Below are positions 1 through 9,934 of a DNA stretch of 64,000 nt, in pieces. The position numbers and the translations under genes are program-made. This DNA is from Elgaria multicarinata webbii (taxonomy: Eukaryota; Chordata; Lepidosauria; Squamata; Anguidae), in contig NC_086185.1 in assembly GCF_023053635.1 (NCBI RefSeq), positions 10,662,501 to 10,726,500 of the forward strand. Direction: 5' to 3'. Position 1 is the stretch's first letter, and each line of letters opens with the position of its first letter. The notes beneath the pieces are model-generated. The model had not been told where the DNA came from. It searched no databases and saw nothing but the letters and a program-made list of their open reading frames with translations.

Positions 1-190
1 CCCGGCTGTCATTACCTTTCCCCCAGCTAACTGGGTACTCATTTACTGACCTTGGGAGGATGACAGCTTGAGCTGACCCGAGCCGGCTGCCTGGAACCAG
101 CTTCTGCTGGGATCGAACTCACGCCGTGGGGAGAGTTGCAGCTGCAGAAACTGCTGCTTTACTGCTCTGCGCCAGATGATGCAACACCTT
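1..190 (-). mobile_element. tRNA-derived SINE (Sauria type), cut by window edge
   Basis: Reads on the minus strand as a tRNA-like head (B-box-like GAGTTCGATCCCAGC) followed by a body with GTACCCAGCTAGCTGGGG. The same sequence recurs at 33582-33900 (-) and 56852-57155 (+). The full copies end in a CCTTT-rich tail, as described for Sauria SINEs that borrow a Bov-B-like 3' end. The tail of this copy lies outside the window. The family name is from memory; that the three copies belong together is seen directly. Confidence 0.75.
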
Positions 191-925
191 GATGAATATT
201 AATCGCATTCCTCTTAAACGTGAACAGCACTCCACACATGTGTTTCTAGCAATCTTTACAACAACCCTGCAGGGTTGTCACCTATTTTTCTTCTCTGTTC
301 TGATGTTGCCAAATTGGGAGTGGAGGGGATGACAGTATGGGTGAAAGAATAGCAGTTTAAGGACACCCGGCAGACTTGTGACCAGTCATGTTCTGGTAAA
401 CTTTGAAGTGCAAGCATTCATTATGACAATCTCCATAGCTGTGTCCCAAAGGAGAGGTAGAAAACACAATTAGCTGTGTTGACCCATGTGTACGTGTGTG
501 TGCAAGTGTTATATAATGTGTGCATATTATATATGTATGCATGGGATGGCTCACACTTAGGGCTGAGAGAAACACTGGTTCAGTTCATATTTTAATACAA
601 ACTTACCGAATTTTGCACATTTGAAATACTATACAAAATTGAAATTCACACTTCTCTGAATTTTGCAATTCCCTACTCAAAAAAATGCATACAAAACTGT
701 GTTTATTAGGGGAAATTATGTTTCAAAACGTATTGGATTAGAAAAATCACTTGCAAAAATGTGCATATTTGACAAAACTGCAAACAAAACTGCACACATT
801 AGCAGAAATGTGTACCACAATGCTTAAGAATTGTCATACGAACTGAAGCTAAAACATCCTTAGAATTTAGGATGAATTGAAACTCGAGATGAATTCTCAA
901 ACTTCAAAAAGCCAGGTGAAAACTT
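191..925. other. No gene seen; A/T-rich decayed repeat
   Basis: No open frame with family resemblance. Around 480-545 the DNA is rich in TG and TA steps. From about 580 to 900 it resembles a decayed A/T-rich sequence with many TTTGCA and AAATTC words. Similar words recur near 6300-6480, 12740-12830, 20720-21010, 27460-27790 and 36600-36800, so an old dispersed element of unknown family is likely. Confidence 0.4.
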
Positions 926-1205
926 TTTATTTTCCCAGTATTTTCCCGGTTTATCATGTTAGTCTTTTGACTTTGCTGTTTTAAATCTGTATTTTAAATC
1001 TGTTTAAATCTCTGCATGGCTGCTCAGTTTTATCCAGGTTGTGCTTTTGTAGTGTAATTTTATATTGTGTTCATTTTTTTTTTATCCTGTGGCTTGTTTT
1101 ATACCTTGAATTGTACTTGATGGTGTTAATTTTTGTGAACTGTCCAGAGAGATTCGGCTATTGAGCAGTACAGAAATGCAATAAATAAATGAATAAATAC
1201 ATAAA
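926..1205 (+). mobile_element. L2-type LINE 3' UTR fragment
   Basis: Ends with the pattern 'CCAGAGAGATTCGGCTATTGAGCAG ... AATGCAATAAATAAATGAATAAATA' (abbreviated), shared with the tails at 7860-8060, 32380-32755 and 45606-45668. That pattern, a CCAGAGAG(A/C)(T/G)(T/C)CGGCTAT core followed by (AAAT)n, marks the 3' end of a CR1/L2-superfamily LINE. No coding part remains. Confidence 0.6.
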
Positions 1206-1340
1206 ATGAACTGAATGTAAGATTGGAAAAATGAGAAACTGAAAGGAACTGAAATTGACAAGTTTGTCCATCCTTACTCACAATATATTGCTGCTGGAAA
1301 AATCCCAGCCTACTTACCTCCAGCTACTATGAGAATTGCA

Positions 1341-1558
1341 TAGTGGAGGCTGGTGCCTCTAAGTATGGTGGGGCTGAGAATCCATTCTGGGTTTCAGTCA
1401 GAACTAGCCAGAACTCTAAAGGAGCTAGAACCTTTTTTTTTGGGGGGGGGGGGATAGGGTTCAGCACCTTGGATAGCTTCTTTAATGTTCTTTCTTGTTC
1501 TCTGACACCCAGAATGGATTCATAGCCCTGCCGAAATTGGAGCCACCAGCCTCCACCA
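1341..1558. mobile_element. hAT-like MITE with 8-bp target duplication
   Basis: A short non-coding element whose ends are inverted copies of each other (TAGTGGAGGCTGG... and ...CCAGCCTCCACCA). The 8-bp direct repeat GAATTGCA sits at 1333-1340 and 1559-1566, as expected for hAT-superfamily insertion. Related degraded copies occur at 4578-4745, 24543-24750 and 42699-42895. It carries no transposase. A G-run lies at about 1441-1453 inside it. Confidence 0.75.
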
Positions 1559-2138
1559 GAATTGCAGCTAAGCTCAGAGGGAACAGGGAAGTGTGAGTGA
1601 CAAATGGCATTTTCATCTCTGCTAATCAAAATATCCAGGTGCTTTGAGCCAATAAGGCTCTATGAGACTACTGCTCGTGACTGATTCGAGATTTAAACTT
1701 CCTGGTTGCAGAACTCCTGGCCAGAACTTCACTACCTCGGCTTTCTAATGGGGAAATAAATATAGGATCTAAAATTCAGCACGGATGGAAAAAAGTGGGA
1801 TTGTCCAACAACAGCCAAGCTACTCCTCTCATGGCAAACCTCCCTTACTGATGTCATCTGTTTGGTTTGTTTCTACTCCAACAGCTTTGGGGTGGTGAGT
1901 GCCTTTTTTTAAAAAATGAAAAAAACAAGACACAGGATTTCCTTTGCAGTCATAAGTCCCGTCTTCGGACACCACGACGGGTTCTGTAGAACTCCTCAAG
2001 ACGGTTTTATGACCCGTGTTCCCATAAAGAGATCGAGATGGCGGGGGAAACGCTATAACAGAAATGGGTAACACAGTTGAACTCAAAAGATGCTGCCTTT
2101 CTGTTTTCATCTCTCTTGTTTCTTCCTGTGGTTGTCAG

Positions 2139-2166
2139 CAATTCGAAGAATGGAAACAGCACTGAG
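2139..2166 (+). other. Candidate 5' UTR microexon of P2RY10
   Basis: A 28-nt stretch is bounded by a long pyrimidine tract ending CAG (2110-2138) and a strong donor GAG|GTAAGG (GT at 2167-2168). It lies 6.1 kb upstream of the P2RY10 coding exon on the same strand. P2RY10 in mammals has non-coding 5' exons, so this fits. The splice signals are seen; the link to P2RY10 is inference. Confidence 0.3.
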
Positions 2167-2562
2167 GTAAGGCCGGTTCGTTTCCAGCACGTTTCCTTTG
2201 GTGAAATGAAAGCTTGAAACCCTGCACACGTTCATTTGAGAACGAGAAATCTGTGGCCCTTACTTCCACGTAGACCTGGTTAGGATCACCATGGAAAGCT
2301 GCAGCCTGAAAATATATCTGCAGGAAGGAAGTGTCATTGAATTCGACGGAGTTTACTTCTGAACGAATATATGTAGGGTCAGCTGTAAGCCATAATGTTA
2401 ATTGATTGCATGTTTGTAAAGGGAAAATGTGTACAGCCAAGAAAATGCATTGCTCAGGGTAGCCATTTCTTTCCCCTTGAAAAGATTCTAGTAGGTGTTG
2501 ATAGTCATATCTTTATAACCAGAACAGAAACATTTAAGATTTTCTTAACAGACATGCAGATT

Positions 2563-2587
2563 ATGATGATGATGATGATGATGATGA
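2563..2587. repeat. (ATG)n microsatellite
   Basis: Uninterrupted ATG trinucleotide run of about eight units. Confidence 0.9.
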
Positions 2588-4137
2588 CTGGGGAAAAACT
2601 TATTTCATAAAATAATAGATATGTCTGTTCGAAAGGTTGTTTGTCCATTAGCTCTTTCAACAAGATGAAAAATCATTTTTTTAAAATTGTATTTATTTGG
2701 TATCGGGGTGGTAGCAGCGGTTGGTGTTTTGCTAAATGTGTTGCTTTGAGTTTGGGTTTGATATTTGCCAGAGACATTGCTTTAAAGCACCCTCCTGAGA
2801 CCTGGCACAATGCCAGATGTGTGGGTTCACAATTCCCATCACCTAGCCGGCATGGTCATGAAAGGGTGCTTTAAAGTCAACGCAGCTGCAATCTCAGTGA
2901 TCATACCTTGACTTGCTAAGGAGTAATTATTGCTATAGGATCAGGCTAAAATAATGACATTTGTCTTGCATAAAAGCAGCAGTAAGCCAAACCATTTTGA
3001 ACCTCTGAGCTCAAAACTTTTAGTTAAATGTATTTCAAGAGAGCTCTGGGCCCTTCTTTTTTGCAGCAGTTTGCATTTCATCCTTGTCGCTTGGTTCTCA
3101 CACCCATCTCTGGTTCTGACTCTCCTTTAATTTGGGGGTTGCCGGGAAGGGGGGGGGGCGGTGCAAAGAACATATTGGCAATCCTGTTATCGCATGTCGT
3201 AAAAAGGCCAGGCTTTGTGAGTTTGCATTTCCGTGAAGGGGAACCCTTTTAACCCCAAACACCACAGGAATGAAAGCGGGCGAAACTATTCAAAGGAACG
3301 AAGAAAGGAAGACAGACAGCCTGCTACTTTCCATTATGGTCACATTCGTGACCCATAATACTTTGGGGCTTGTACGTGACATGTGGGGGAAAGAGGGGTT
3401 AACCCTTTCCCCTTGCGCTGCGATCCTGAAGAAAATAGCTGCACCGTGGCCCCCACCCACAGCTGCTGTTTCCTGCAGGAGGGAAACTTCTCTTGATGGC
3501 CGTAGCGGATTCAAGGGGGGCTCGCACCTCACAACTGCATCAGGATTAAACCCTTCTGTGCACCATACTGCTCGTCCAAACAGAAGATGCCCTATGGCTT
3601 GCATTTAACACATTTGTGCATGTGAATTGCAAAGACAGGTCATATACAGGCCTAGGAGCCATCTGGGGCAATTGCACAGACAGGTGGCCATCCTGCCTCC
3701 TGGCAAACCCAAGCAGGTCATAAGCTGGCAGGCGGAGAAAAGCAGAGTTGCCTCCCCTCCCCCTTTGCTTACAGACAGTGCCCTGGGCTGCCTCTTTACA
3801 CACTTCTGGAGAGCAGGACCCTCTGGGCCGATATTGCTGGCCTGCTGATGCAAAACACCTTGGCCGCACAGACACAACGAGATCGCAGTCTTTGTGTGCC
3901 GAGTCCATTCTGAATGGAACCTGCTTGAACTGACCACAATAACCTCAGAACGTCTGGAAAGAGAGAGTTGGTTAACACAGCATTGCAACTGGTTGGCTTT
4001 ATATTTGATGGGACAGAGGAAGGAAACTTGGGAGGGAATCACACAACGCCCCCCTCTTCCAGGATTAGTTGTCTTTGTATACACCAGCTTTCTCGAACCT
4101 GGTGCCTTCTAGATGTGCTGCACTGCAACTCCCATTT

Positions 4138-4500
4138 TTATTTATTTATTATTATATTTATACCCCACCTTTCCCCCTCTTGCAAGGAGCCCAAGGTGGC
4201 ATATATAGAATCATAGAATAGCAGAGTTGGAAGGGGCCTACAAGGCCATCGAGTCCAACCCCCTGCTCAATGCAGGAATCCAACCTAAAGCATCCCTGAC
4301 AGATGGTTGTCCAGCTGCCTCTTGATCCACCTCCTCTCCATTTTGTCCTCACAACAACCCTGTGAGGTAGGTTACGTTGAAAATCAGTGATTGACACAAA
4401 GTCACCCAGTGAGCTTCATAGCTGACTGGGTGGGTGGGTCAAACCCGGATCTCCTGAGTCCTAGTCCAAGACTCCAACCACTACACCACACTGGCTCCCA
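4138..4500 (-). mobile_element. CORE-SINE interrupted by a CR1 end
   Basis: On the minus strand it starts with a tRNA-like head (AGCCAGTGTGGTGTAGTGG), then the CORE segment (CACTGGGTGACTTTG), then a TTGTTGTGAGGA block, and ends in a tail leading to (AAAT)n at 4138-4165. The tail is split from the body by a CR1 3' end at 4206-4327. Other members lie at 11770-12040, 17160-17410 and 40955-41205. Confidence 0.7.
4206..4327 (-). mobile_element. CR1 LINE 3' end
   Basis: Reads on the minus strand as the CR1 terminal segment: AGCTGGACAACCATCTGTCAG-like start, GGACTCGATGGCCTTGTAGG, then TTCTATGATTCTA octamer tail. It sits inside the CORE-SINE at 4138-4500 and so is younger than that SINE. Confidence 0.85.
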
Positions 4501-4577
4501 TGGCCATTGGCCATTGCAGGCATGGAGTGATGGGAGTCATCTTCCAACACATCTGGTGGATTTTAGGTCCACATCTG

Positions 4578-4745
4578 GTGGACTCTACCCATGGAGGCTG
4601 GTGGCTTCTATCAGTGGGGCAGAGAACCTGCTCTGGGTTTCAGTCAGAACTCCAAAGAAACTTTGCATCTTGGATAGATTTGCACCTTGGATAGCCTTCG
4701 CTGCATTCAACTCATGTACAAGTGAGCCCTGCCCACACTTCCTGT
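4578..4745. mobile_element. Degraded hAT-like MITE (GGAGGCTGGTGG family)
   Basis: Shares the left end and the CTGGGTTTCAGTCAGAACT block with the well-bounded copy at 1341-1558. The right end is degraded and no target duplication is clear. Confidence 0.5.
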
Positions 4746-5314
4746 CCATCACTAGAAAGGGATGGCTGGGCTTGCATGGGCTGTTGCATATGTATAGCAT
4801 GTAGGCATTCATTCATTCAAACCGTGCAACACTCAAGGTTTGCCCCTGCTTTTTAAGCACACCGCTGCACAGTGCTAGCTGGCTCTAAGGATGCTTTGGA
4901 AATCAGGATTTACAAAAGGATAGAACTGGGATGAATCGAAAAGCGAAGTGTGCTGTGTTAGCAGTCTCTAGTTAGATGAGTCCGCAAAGATTTACGAAGT
5001 GGAAACAAAACAGAAATCGCAAGTACAAGCCACTCACCACAAGATCTGAGGCCAAATGGCTCCTTTCCGCTACCCTCTTTGAGAAGAGTTTCCTATAGGG
5101 AAAAAAAAAGGCCTTGTTTCTTCAAGAGCTTGATATAGCAACAGCTTCAATCCTTTTACTCTCTAAAAGGTGAATTGGTAGAGGAAGAGGAATCTGTACA
5201 AGGGCAGATTTAGGATCAAGGAATCCAGGAGACTACATGGGGCACTGGGATTGGGGGCAGAGGGAGGAGGGGATGAAGGGCTAATGGAGCACTAGTAGGG
5301 ACGTTGGAGAAACC

Positions 5315-5790
5315 TGCAACCAAAATCATCAGGGGGCTGGAGCAACTCCTCTGTGAGGAATGATTACAGTGTCTAGGAATATTTAGCTTAGGAAAAAAAA
5401 AAGGTGAGTACTGGGTGACATGATGGAGGCCAACAAAATTAGGCACAGTATGGAGATAGTGGATAGGGCGACGTTTTTCTCCCTCTCCCATAATACTAGA
5501 GCCCAGAGTCATCCCATGAAGCTGGATGGTGGGTGATCCAGGACAGATAAAATGAAGCAGTTCTTCACACAGTGCATAGTTCAACTATGGAATTCACTGC
5601 CACAAGATGTGGTGATGGCCACCGATTTGGATGGCTTTAAACGGGGGTGAGACAAATACTTGGAGAACAAGGCTATCAATGGCTCCTGGTCATGAAGGCT
5701 AGACGCTACCTCCAATATCAGAAACAATATGACTCTGCATCCCAATTGCTGGAGAACATGAGTGGGGTGGGTGGGTGCACTATTGGACTC
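5315..5790 (+). mobile_element. CR1 LINE fragment
   Basis: Matches the 3' coding region and UTR of the CR1 copy at 26080-26775: ACTATGGAATTCACTGCCAC, GATTTGGATGGCTTTAAA, then GGAGAACATG near the end. Stops are frequent in all frames, so it is a dead 5'-truncated copy. Confidence 0.75.
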
Positions 5791-7505
5791 ATCTCCAGCT
5801 AGTAGGCTTCCTGTTGGGACATCTGGTTGGCCATTGAGTAAACAGAATGCTGGAAATTATGGTAGGTATTGTCCCAAAGATCAGGAGGGCACCAGGTTGC
5901 CTACTCCTGATGTAGATGGATCAATGGGGTGTGTGTGTGTGTGTGTGTGAATAGATGGAGGAGTGGAGATGAATGAATCAAGGTGTGTGGGAGAAACAGA
6001 GGGGGACAGATTGTGGTTGGGGGTGCATTGGGTATTGATGCATGTGAATGCAGTTCTATGTAGCTTGGCTACCACTGGCTTGCAAAACCCAAAAGGTTAC
6101 TCACATGTGAATGTGGTCCTCAGCTTGAAAAGGGTCATCCTCCTCTGCTCTAGAACATTATGGATGTCCATCACTGGGAAATCCAGTTCTTTCTTCTTCT
6201 TTTTTTAACTCAATGGAGTTCCACTGTATGTATAACATAATTCGTGTCTGAGAGCAGAGCTTAGGCTTTCCTCCAAACTCCAGAACCCACCCACCCACTC
6301 CAGGTTCTGAAATTTCTGGGCAATTTGTGTTAACGACAGCCAGATTTGTGCAAGTTCAGATGTAAGTTGCATGAATGGCTCAGAAATTCACGCACACTGC
6401 TCAGAGGTTTGTACAAATTCCAGAAACTTGGGAGTGGGGAACGTGCAAAATGCTAGGAAACTCTGAGAACTTGCCTGACTTTCTGCAGACCAAGTAGGGC
6501 ACCATAGCGGAACTGGATCCAAGTCCAGGGACCGAACCTAAGACAACCGATGGAACTGAATCCCCCAAATAGATATCTCCAACATTCCTAAGAGCGTATC
6601 AAGATTCCTAAATTGAAGTTGTTGTGGGCTAGGGAAAACTGTGTTCAGTAATATCTATTTTGCAGGTCTTCTTCCCATGCTTTTAGTACAGTGCCAAAGC
6701 ACGTAACCAGCATGAGTGGGACACATTGTGTGTGGACACCCATAGGGTGTCCACATGCACCATCTGCTTCTTTTATTTACTTTTGGGTGTGTTGGTTGTG
6801 GAGGGGGAAATTAATCCACATTAGGAAATCAGAATTTGAATCTAGATCTTAAATGTAAACATAAGACCATTAGCTTGGTTCCACTGATTTTTGGCCCCAT
6901 TTATATCTTCTGGTAGGAGAGGTAACCCTGTTTCCTGAACTCAAGTTGTGCACTCAAGTGCCTTTTTAAGGCGTGCGTGCACACCCACCCACACACACCC
7001 ACCCACACACACAGAGCTTTCTTAATATATCCTCGGGATGGGAAATGATTACACAACCTTGGAGTCATCTGACAAGGAGGATTATTTATTGGTGGAACAT
7101 CTGGAGATGTATGAAAATGTCAGTTGCTGGTGACACCCCACCATTGCCAGTAAGAGGATGTTAGTGTCCTGTTCAAAAATTCTTCTTATGACTTTAGTTC
7201 CCCTTGCTTTCTCGTGATTTCATCAATGGAGCTTACGGAAGTGAACACCCCAGAGAACTGTGCCTTGTGTTCATTAGTGTGCAAGTGCATTTGTGCTGTG
7301 ATGCCATTTGAGTCTTTCTTCCTCGTAATCTGGTACCGAGTAAGTGTATTTAAAGTGATAGCCTTAATCTCTCATGTTTTGGGCCAAAAGAGACATTTTT
7401 TAAAATGTTTATCCAGCAGCTACATCCTTTTTTTTCATATTTATTTTAGAGTGGGTGAAGAAGGCTATGCAGATCAGGACCTTAGTTGGGTGGGGGGTAG
7501 GTGGG
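5791..7505. other. No gene seen; simple repeats and old element
   Basis: Contains a (TG)n run at 5931-5950, a decayed A/T-rich element near 6300-6480 and a CACCCA/CA-rich tract at 6978-7014. Short open frames lack family resemblance. Confidence 0.4.
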
Positions 7506-7512
7506 CTTTAAC

Positions 7513-7826
7513 TAGGATGACCCTATGAAAAGGAGGACAGGGCTCCTGTTATCTTTAAAGTTGTATAGAAAAGGGAATTTCAGCAAGTGTCATTTGAATG
7601 CATGCAGCGTCTGGTGAAATTTTGTCTTCATCATAACAGTTAAAGCTGCAGGAGCCCTGCCCTCTTGAGCAGATACAAAAGAGAGGAGGGGATCTGCAGC
7701 TTTAACTACTGCGATGAAGAGGGAATTACATCAGATGCTGCATGCATACAAATGACACCTGCTGAAAATCCCTTTTCTCTACAACTGATACAGGAGCCCT
7801 GTCCTCCTTTTCATATGGTCACCCTA
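7513..7826. mobile_element. Palindromic hAT-like MITE (GGGTGACC family)
   Basis: Long inverted ends: TAGGATGACCCTATGAAAAG at the left and its complement ending GGTCACCCTA at the right, with inner halves also complementary (AAAGCTGCAGGAGCCCTG). The 7-bp repeat CTTTAAC occurs at 7506-7512 and 7827-7833. Same family as 16443-16762 and the cluster at 43210-43668. Non-coding. Confidence 0.8.
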
Positions 7827-7859
7827 CTTTAACCCCTCCCCTTGCTATGGGCCCAATCC

Positions 7860-8060
7860 ATGTGTGTGTGTGGGGGGGGGGGTTGGCTCATCGTTTTTAA
7901 AGTTGTTATAGTGGTTTTTAAATGTATGTGTATTTTGCTTGTTTTTGTGGTTTTTAAATCTTTGTATATTGTTTTTAAGTGTCTTTATCTTATGTGAACC
8001 ACCCAGAGAGCTTCGGCTATGGGCGGTATACAAATGCAATAAATAAATAAATAAATAAAT
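7860..8060 (+). mobile_element. L2-type LINE 3' UTR fragment
   Basis: Contains CCAGAGAGCTTCGGCTATG, then GGCGGTATACAAATGCAAT and an (AAAT)n tail. The coding part is absent. It ends about 250 bp before the P2RY10 start codon and just upstream of the predicted splice acceptor. Confidence 0.7.
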
Positions 8061-8191
8061 CCAGATGAATCTACTCTAGAGTAAAAAATGAAGAGAAGAA
8101 AAGGCATCACAGCTAGATATGAATTTGAAGTAATGCTCATTTTGGACCTATGTTTATAACTCTGTGCATGGAAATAAGTGTTTTAACTTTA

Positions 8192-8192
8192 A

Positions 8193-8229
<37 letters not shown>
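8192..8229. repeat. (AAT)n microsatellite
   Basis: About 12 AAT units, ending 25 bp before the predicted acceptor of the P2RY10 coding exon. Confidence 0.9.
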
Positions 8230-8311
8230 TGATTTTTTAAACATCTTCTTAACAGCGATCTTCTAGTTAGCCTCAATTGCCTCGGAAGAGTCCATCCGTC
8301 TGATCAACAAG

Positions 8312-9406
8312 ATGTCGTACAATAACACATCGGAAAACTGCACGGATCCTTTGATGGGTTTCCAGGCCTCCTTGTACGGGGCCACCTACGTTATCATTTT
8401 CATTCCTGGCCTCCTTGGAAACAGCATTGCTCTCTGGGTTTTGTGTCGCTTCATCAACAAGAAAAGCAAAGCGGTCATCTTCATGGTCAACTTGGCTGCT
8501 GCCGACCTGGCTCACGTCTTCTCCCTGCCCTTGCGGATGCATTACTACCTCAACCACAGCTGGCCTTTTGGGGGCTTTCTCTGCCAGTTATGTTTCTACC
8601 TGAAGTACCTCAACATGTACGCCAGCATTTGCTTTCTCACCTGCATCAGCATCCAACGGTATCTCTTCCTGCTTCATCCTTTCAAAGCCAAGGACTGGAA
8701 GTGCAGGTACGACGTAGCTATAAGCGTTGCCATATGGGCCGTGGTCGGAGCTGCTTGCTTACCCCTCCCAATACTCAGGAGTCCGAGCTTAACCGACAGT
8801 ACCGACACCTGCTTTGCAGATCTCGGAGTGAAAACCTTGTCTATGGCCTCCTCAATCACTTTGGTGATAGTAGCTGAACTCTCTGGATTTCTGGTTCCTC
8901 TCGTGATTATCATTTGCTGCACGTGGAAAATGGGGCGGTCACTCCAGGAGTCCCACGGCTCTTCTCCACACACCAACGAGAAGCAGAAAGCGTGGCACAT
9001 GATCTTAGGATGCGCAGCTGTGTTCTTTGTATGTTTCACACCCTATCACATGAACTTCCCAATATTTATGATGGTGAAACAAGGTGTCATTGCAGACTGC
9101 TCCGTACGCCGCCACGTTCTGTACTTCCATGCTGTTTCTTTGTGCCTCGCAAGCCTCAACTGCTGTCTAGATCCAATTCTCTATTATTTCATGACTTCAG
9201 AGTTTCAGCAAAGGTTATTCCGGTGCAGCGGTGACACCATCTCGAGCTGTTTCACCATTCTCGAGAGCAGCAGGACCACAACCTCCTCAGCTGGGGAAAA
9301 TAGTGAGGGCGATAAGAGAAATACAGCTATTCTCATGAGATATTTTTGGACTCTTCAGCCACACAGATTTGAAAGTGATGGTATGGAATCCCCTTTGTCT
9401 TGTTAG
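8312..9406 (+). CDS. P2RY10: P2Y receptor family member 10 (lysophosphatidylserine receptor)
   Basis: Single coding exon for a 364-residue class A GPCR. Seven hydrophobic segments are visible. Landmarks: N-glycosylation sites at N4, N5 and N9; GN at 36-37 in TM1; D65 in TM2; the C91-C167 pair for the TM3-ECL2 disulfide; SIQRY at 113-117 in place of DRY; P196 in TM5; CFTPYH (241-246) in TM6; DPILYYF (287-293) in place of NPxxY. Stretches such as FIPGLL, ALWVLCRF, FYLKYLNMYASICFLTCIS and CFADLG match human P2RY10 almost word for word. The start is set by an AAGATGT context and by the short N-terminus. A good acceptor (TCTTAACAG) at 8254-8255 suggests the exon begins at 8256, so upstream exons are non-coding. 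In mammals the protein is a lymphocyte plasma-membrane receptor for lysophosphatidylserine coupling to G12/13. The C-terminal tail is about 39 residues longer than in human, which makes the protein 364 rather than 339 residues. GPR174 lies 29 kb downstream on the same strand. Confidence 0.95.
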   Translation: MSYNNTSENCTDPLMGFQASLYGATYVIIFIPGLLGNSIALWVLCRFINKKSKAVIFMVNLAAADLAHVFSLPLRMHYYLNHSWPFGGFLCQLCFYLKYLNMYASICFLTCISIQRYLFLLHPFKAKDWKCRYDVAISVAIWAVVGAACLPLPILRSPSLTDSTDTCFADLGVKTLSMASSITLVIVAELSGFLVPLVIIICCTWKMGRSLQESHGSSPHTNEKQKAWHMILGCAAVFFVCFTPYHMNFPIFMMVKQGVIADCSVRRHVLYFHAVSLCLASLNCCLDPILYYFMTSEFQQRLFRCSGDTISSCFTILESSRTTTSSAGENSEGDKRNTAILMRYFWTLQPHRFESDGMESPLSC

Positions 9407-9496
9407 CTAAGGGAGGGTTTGCACATCTGTACACTTCACTTGACCTCCCATCACTTGGTTACTCGGCATTTGGGGACCCTTCACTCCGTGTGTGGA

Positions 9497-9723
9497 CTAA
9501 TTCAATTGAAAAGTATTGAGTCTGAGTTGTTGTGGGCTAATATGAAGGTTCTTTGCATAGTGAGTCATCTCTGGTGGCTCTCAAGTTACCACCTGATATA
9601 AAACAATCAATGATCTAATTCAATTGAAAAGTATTGAGTCTGAGTAGTTTTGGACTAAAATGAAGGTTCTTTGCATAGTGATTAATCTCAAGTTACTGCT
9701 TGATACAACAATTGAGATGCTGC
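9497..9723 (+). repeat. Tandem duplication in P2RY10 3' UTR
   Basis: A unit of about 118 bp starting CTAATTCAATTGAAAAGTAT (9497) is repeated from 9615. Both copies share GTATTGAGTCTGAGT and ATGAAGGTTCTTTGCATAGTG. The second copy is shorter and diverged. A third partial echo (CTGCTTGATA) follows near 9719. It lies between the P2RY10 stop codon and its likely polyadenylation signal. Confidence 0.85.
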
Positions 9724-9905
9724 TTGATAAAACAATGATTATTTTTTAGGAAATACCAGACCTGGGACTGGTAACCAAGGAACCGTGTGCTACTGCTATT
9801 AGGGATATAAACTTGAGCAGTTCATGGGCAGTGAAGTGTTCCTAGGTTTTGCAATGACTACACCCATCAATGCCAAGTATTGGCTTCTCCTGACCCCAAA
9901 GAGAT

Positions 9906-9911
9906 AATAAA
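9906..9911 (+). promoter_or_regulatory. P2RY10: Likely P2RY10 polyadenylation signal
   Basis: First canonical AATAAA after the P2RY10 stop codon, 500 bp downstream. It implies a 3' UTR of about 520 nt. Other signals further on cannot be excluded. Confidence 0.5.
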
Positions 9912-9934
9912 GGCAACCAGGTCAGGCTGGAACT

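Larger units (their letters stand above)
1567..4080. other. Largely unique DNA upstream of P2RY10
   Basis: Few recognisable repeats. The segment 1940-2380 keeps several CpG pairs and holds a strong candidate small exon (2139-2166). Short open frames on both strands at 3270-4084 (up to 159 codons) show no family resemblance and overlap one another, so they are not called. A fragment of a common foldback element (GAACCTGGTGCCTTCTAGATG) starts near 4090. Confidence 0.45.

Noticed and set aside
2135-2440. 101-codon minus-strand frame
   Set aside because: No family resemblance; part of it (2330-2390) resembles a dispersed repeat.
3546-4084. Minus-strand open frames of 120 and 159 codons
   Set aside because: They overlap each other and plus-strand frames, have no recognisable domain, and no splice or codon pattern supports them.
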